A stretch of 7,802 nucleotides of DNA from Candidatus Competibacteraceae bacterium (GTDB taxonomy: Bacteria > Pseudomonadota > Gammaproteobacteria > Competibacterales > Competibacteraceae), in NCBI GenBank assembly GCA_003527885.1, contig DPWB01000363.1, positions 826-8,627 of the forward strand, read 5' to 3'. The translations under genes were made by a program, and so were the position numbers. Positions 6,593 through 7,802 of this stretch are shown one piece after another. Positions within the stretch are counted from its first letter, which is position 1, and each line of letters starts with the position of its first letter. Under the pieces are notes generated by a model, which had not been told where the DNA came from, did no database searches, and was given only the letters and a program-made list of their open reading frames with translations.

Positions 6593-7802
6593 CAGCGACC
6601 GGTCGATCCCGCGCCAGCTGGTTGGGAAAGATCGGTTTGTTGGTCGTGTTGCCCGTTTTCGCCTTGCTGCTGGTCCGGTCGGACTGGTTGTACCGTTGGG
6701 ATTTTCTGATCTACGACTGGAACTTGGCGGCTTGGTCGCGAGAGCCGCCCGACGATATCGCCATCGTCGCCATCGACGAGCAAAGCTTGCGGGAGCTGGG
6801 TCGCTGGCCCTGGTCGCGCCGCATTCACGCCGCCCTGATCCGCAAGCTCAGCGCGACCGGCGCCAAGGCCATCGCCCTGGATATCGTGTTTGCCGAACCC
6901 GACGCCACCGACCCGGAGGCGGATGTGGAGCTGGCCGCCGCGCTGGCGGACAGCGGCCGGGTAGTCTTGCCGGTGCTCAGCGAACAAAACCGCGCGGGTG
7001 GCCAGTTGGTGGAAACCCTGCCGCTGCCGATCCTGGCAAAAGCGGTGGCCGGTATCGGGCATGTCAATGTGCGGTTGGACCCCGATAGCATCGCGCGCGG
7101 CACCTATCTGAAAGCCGGCCTTGGCTCGCCCTATTGGCCCACCTTGGCGCTGGCCATGTTGGAGTCGGCCGGCGCTGCCAGCGAACGGGCGCTGCCCGGC
7201 CAACGGTTGGACGAGGCAGCCGGTCCCTCTTCGCCTTACGTCTGGCGGCGCGACTACCGGGTACTGGTTCCGTTCGCCGGCCCGCCGGGGCACTTCCGCC
7301 ATTATTCTTACAGCGAGGTGTTGCGCGATGCCGTCAATCCGGCGGCGTTCCGCGACAAATACGTACTGGTCGGTTCGACGGCCAGCGGCATGGACGATGC
7401 CTTGCCCACGCCGGTTTCCGGCTTGGCGCGGCCGATGTCCGGCGTGGAGTTCAACGCCAACGTGCTCGACGCCCTCCAGCGGGGTTTGACCATCCGGCCG
7501 TTGGGTTCGGTGTGGTCGCTGCTGTTGACCGAGCTTTTTGTCTTGTTCCCGTTGGTGCTGTACGCGCTTTTTCCGCCGCGCTGGACGTTGCTGTTGTCTG
7601 GCTTGGCGTTGGTGCTGACGCTCCTGGTCAGTTTTGGCTTGCTGCACGGCGCCCAGCTCTGGTTTCCACCGGCGGCCGCGCTGCTGGTCCAGAGTCTGAG
7701 TTATCCGCTGTGGAGTTGGGAGCGGCTGCATCAGGCGATCCGTTCGGTGTTCGAGAAAGAGGAACTCGCCCAGGTCACCTTGCATTCCATCGGGGACGCC
7801 GT
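6589..7802 (+). CDS. CHASE2-domain transmembrane sensor protein (partial, C-terminus beyond window)
   Basis: This frame is open from the ATG at 6589 to the window end: 404 full codons with no stop. Helix 1 is at about residues 13-30. The extracytoplasmic CHASE2 domain (about 36-300) shows family hallmarks: RWDFLIYDW, DDIAIVAIDEQSLRELGRWPW, SRRIHAALIRKL, GAKAIALDIVFAEPD, GHVNVRLDPDSIARG, KYVLVGSTASGMDD and GVEFNANVLDAL. Three membrane helices follow at about 307-327, 331-351 and 358-376. A short linker leads to ELAQVTLHSIGDAV, which resembles the start of a PAS domain and is often seen in GGDEF/EAL proteins. The output domain is not in the window, so diguanylate cyclase/phosphodiesterase, histidine kinase or adenylate cyclase all remain possible. 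There is no strong ribosome binding site. The 4-bp ATGA overlap suggests translational coupling to the LysM-FecR gene, which probably supplies a periplasmic partner. Confidence 0.87.
   Translation, partial: MTATGRSRASWLGKIGLLVVLPVFALLLVRSDWLYRWDFLIYDWNLAAWSREPPDDIAIVAIDEQSLRELGRWPWSRRIHAALIRKLSATGAKAIALDIVFAEPDATDPEADVELAAALADSGRVVLPVLSEQNRAGGQLVETLPLPILAKAVAGIGHVNVRLDPDSIARGTYLKAGLGSPYWPTLALAMLESAGAASERALPGQRLDEAAGPSSPYVWRRDYRVLVPFAGPPGHFRHYSYSEVLRDAVNPAAFRDKYVLVGSTASGMDDALPTPVSGLARPMSGVEFNANVLDALQRGLTIRPLGSVWSLLLTELFVLFPLVLYALFPPRWTLLLSGLALVLTLLVSFGLLHGAQLWFPPAAALLVQSLSYPLWSWERLHQAIRSVFEKEELAQVTLHSIGDA

Noticed and set aside
6541..7785. Long minus-strand open frame (414 codons) opposite the CHASE2 gene
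   Set aside because: Low-complexity Gln/Arg-rich translation. The plus strand encodes clear CHASE2 motifs across the same bases.

Overview
The window is GC-rich (roughly 60 % or a little more by eye), compact proteobacterial chromosome. The gene set points to a gammaproteobacterium with sulfur-oxidising capacity: a flavocytochrome c sulfide dehydrogenase pair, a YjcH/ActP acetate-uptake pair, a DnaQ-like exonuclease fused to a sensor-like region, and a CHASE2 signalling protein. The taxon is inferred from gene families only. I see no insertion sequence, integrase, tRNA, rRNA, CRISPR array or other sign of mobile DNA.

Left part (1-2750). On the minus strand is a small DUF485/YjcH membrane protein (323-12). 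Its stop overlaps, as ATGA, the start of the next gene, of which only five codons are inside the window and which is most likely the acetate/cation symporter ActP. Divergent to it across a 198-bp gap is a 742-residue protein (522-2750): two membrane helices, a HAMP-like linker, a PAS-like region, a histidine-kinase-like region lacking its key residues, and a complete DEDDh 3'-5' exonuclease domain at the C-terminus.

Middle part (2751-4574). Convergent to the exonuclease gene, on the minus strand, lies a two-gene sulfide dehydrogenase unit: a monohaem c-type cytochrome (4574-4182), then the flavoprotein subunit FccB (4123-2861). FccB carries a Tat signal and all three cysteines known to matter in this family. 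Together they would oxidise sulfide in the periplasm and pass electrons to the respiratory chain. The cytochrome ends in an unusual Gly/Ser linker plus His/Asp/Glu-rich tail encoded by a perfect 21-bp tandem duplication. The gap between the convergent genes (2751-2860) holds an imperfect 12-bp inverted repeat.

Right part (4575-7802). A 353-bp non-coding stretch separates the fcc unit from a plus-strand pair. The first gene encodes an exported LysM-FecR protein with three beta-rich repeats and a C-terminal hydrophobic segment. The second overlaps it by 4 bp (ATGA), runs off the window end, and encodes a CHASE2 sensor with three following membrane helices and what looks like the start of a PAS domain. 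The tight coupling suggests that the LysM-FecR protein works in the cell envelope with the CHASE2 receptor. The receptor's output domain (c-di-GMP enzyme, kinase or cyclase) lies outside the window.

No wholly new system is evident. The points most worth a second look are the exonuclease fused to a degenerate kinase, the metal-binding-like cytochrome tail, and the LysM-FecR/CHASE2 pair.
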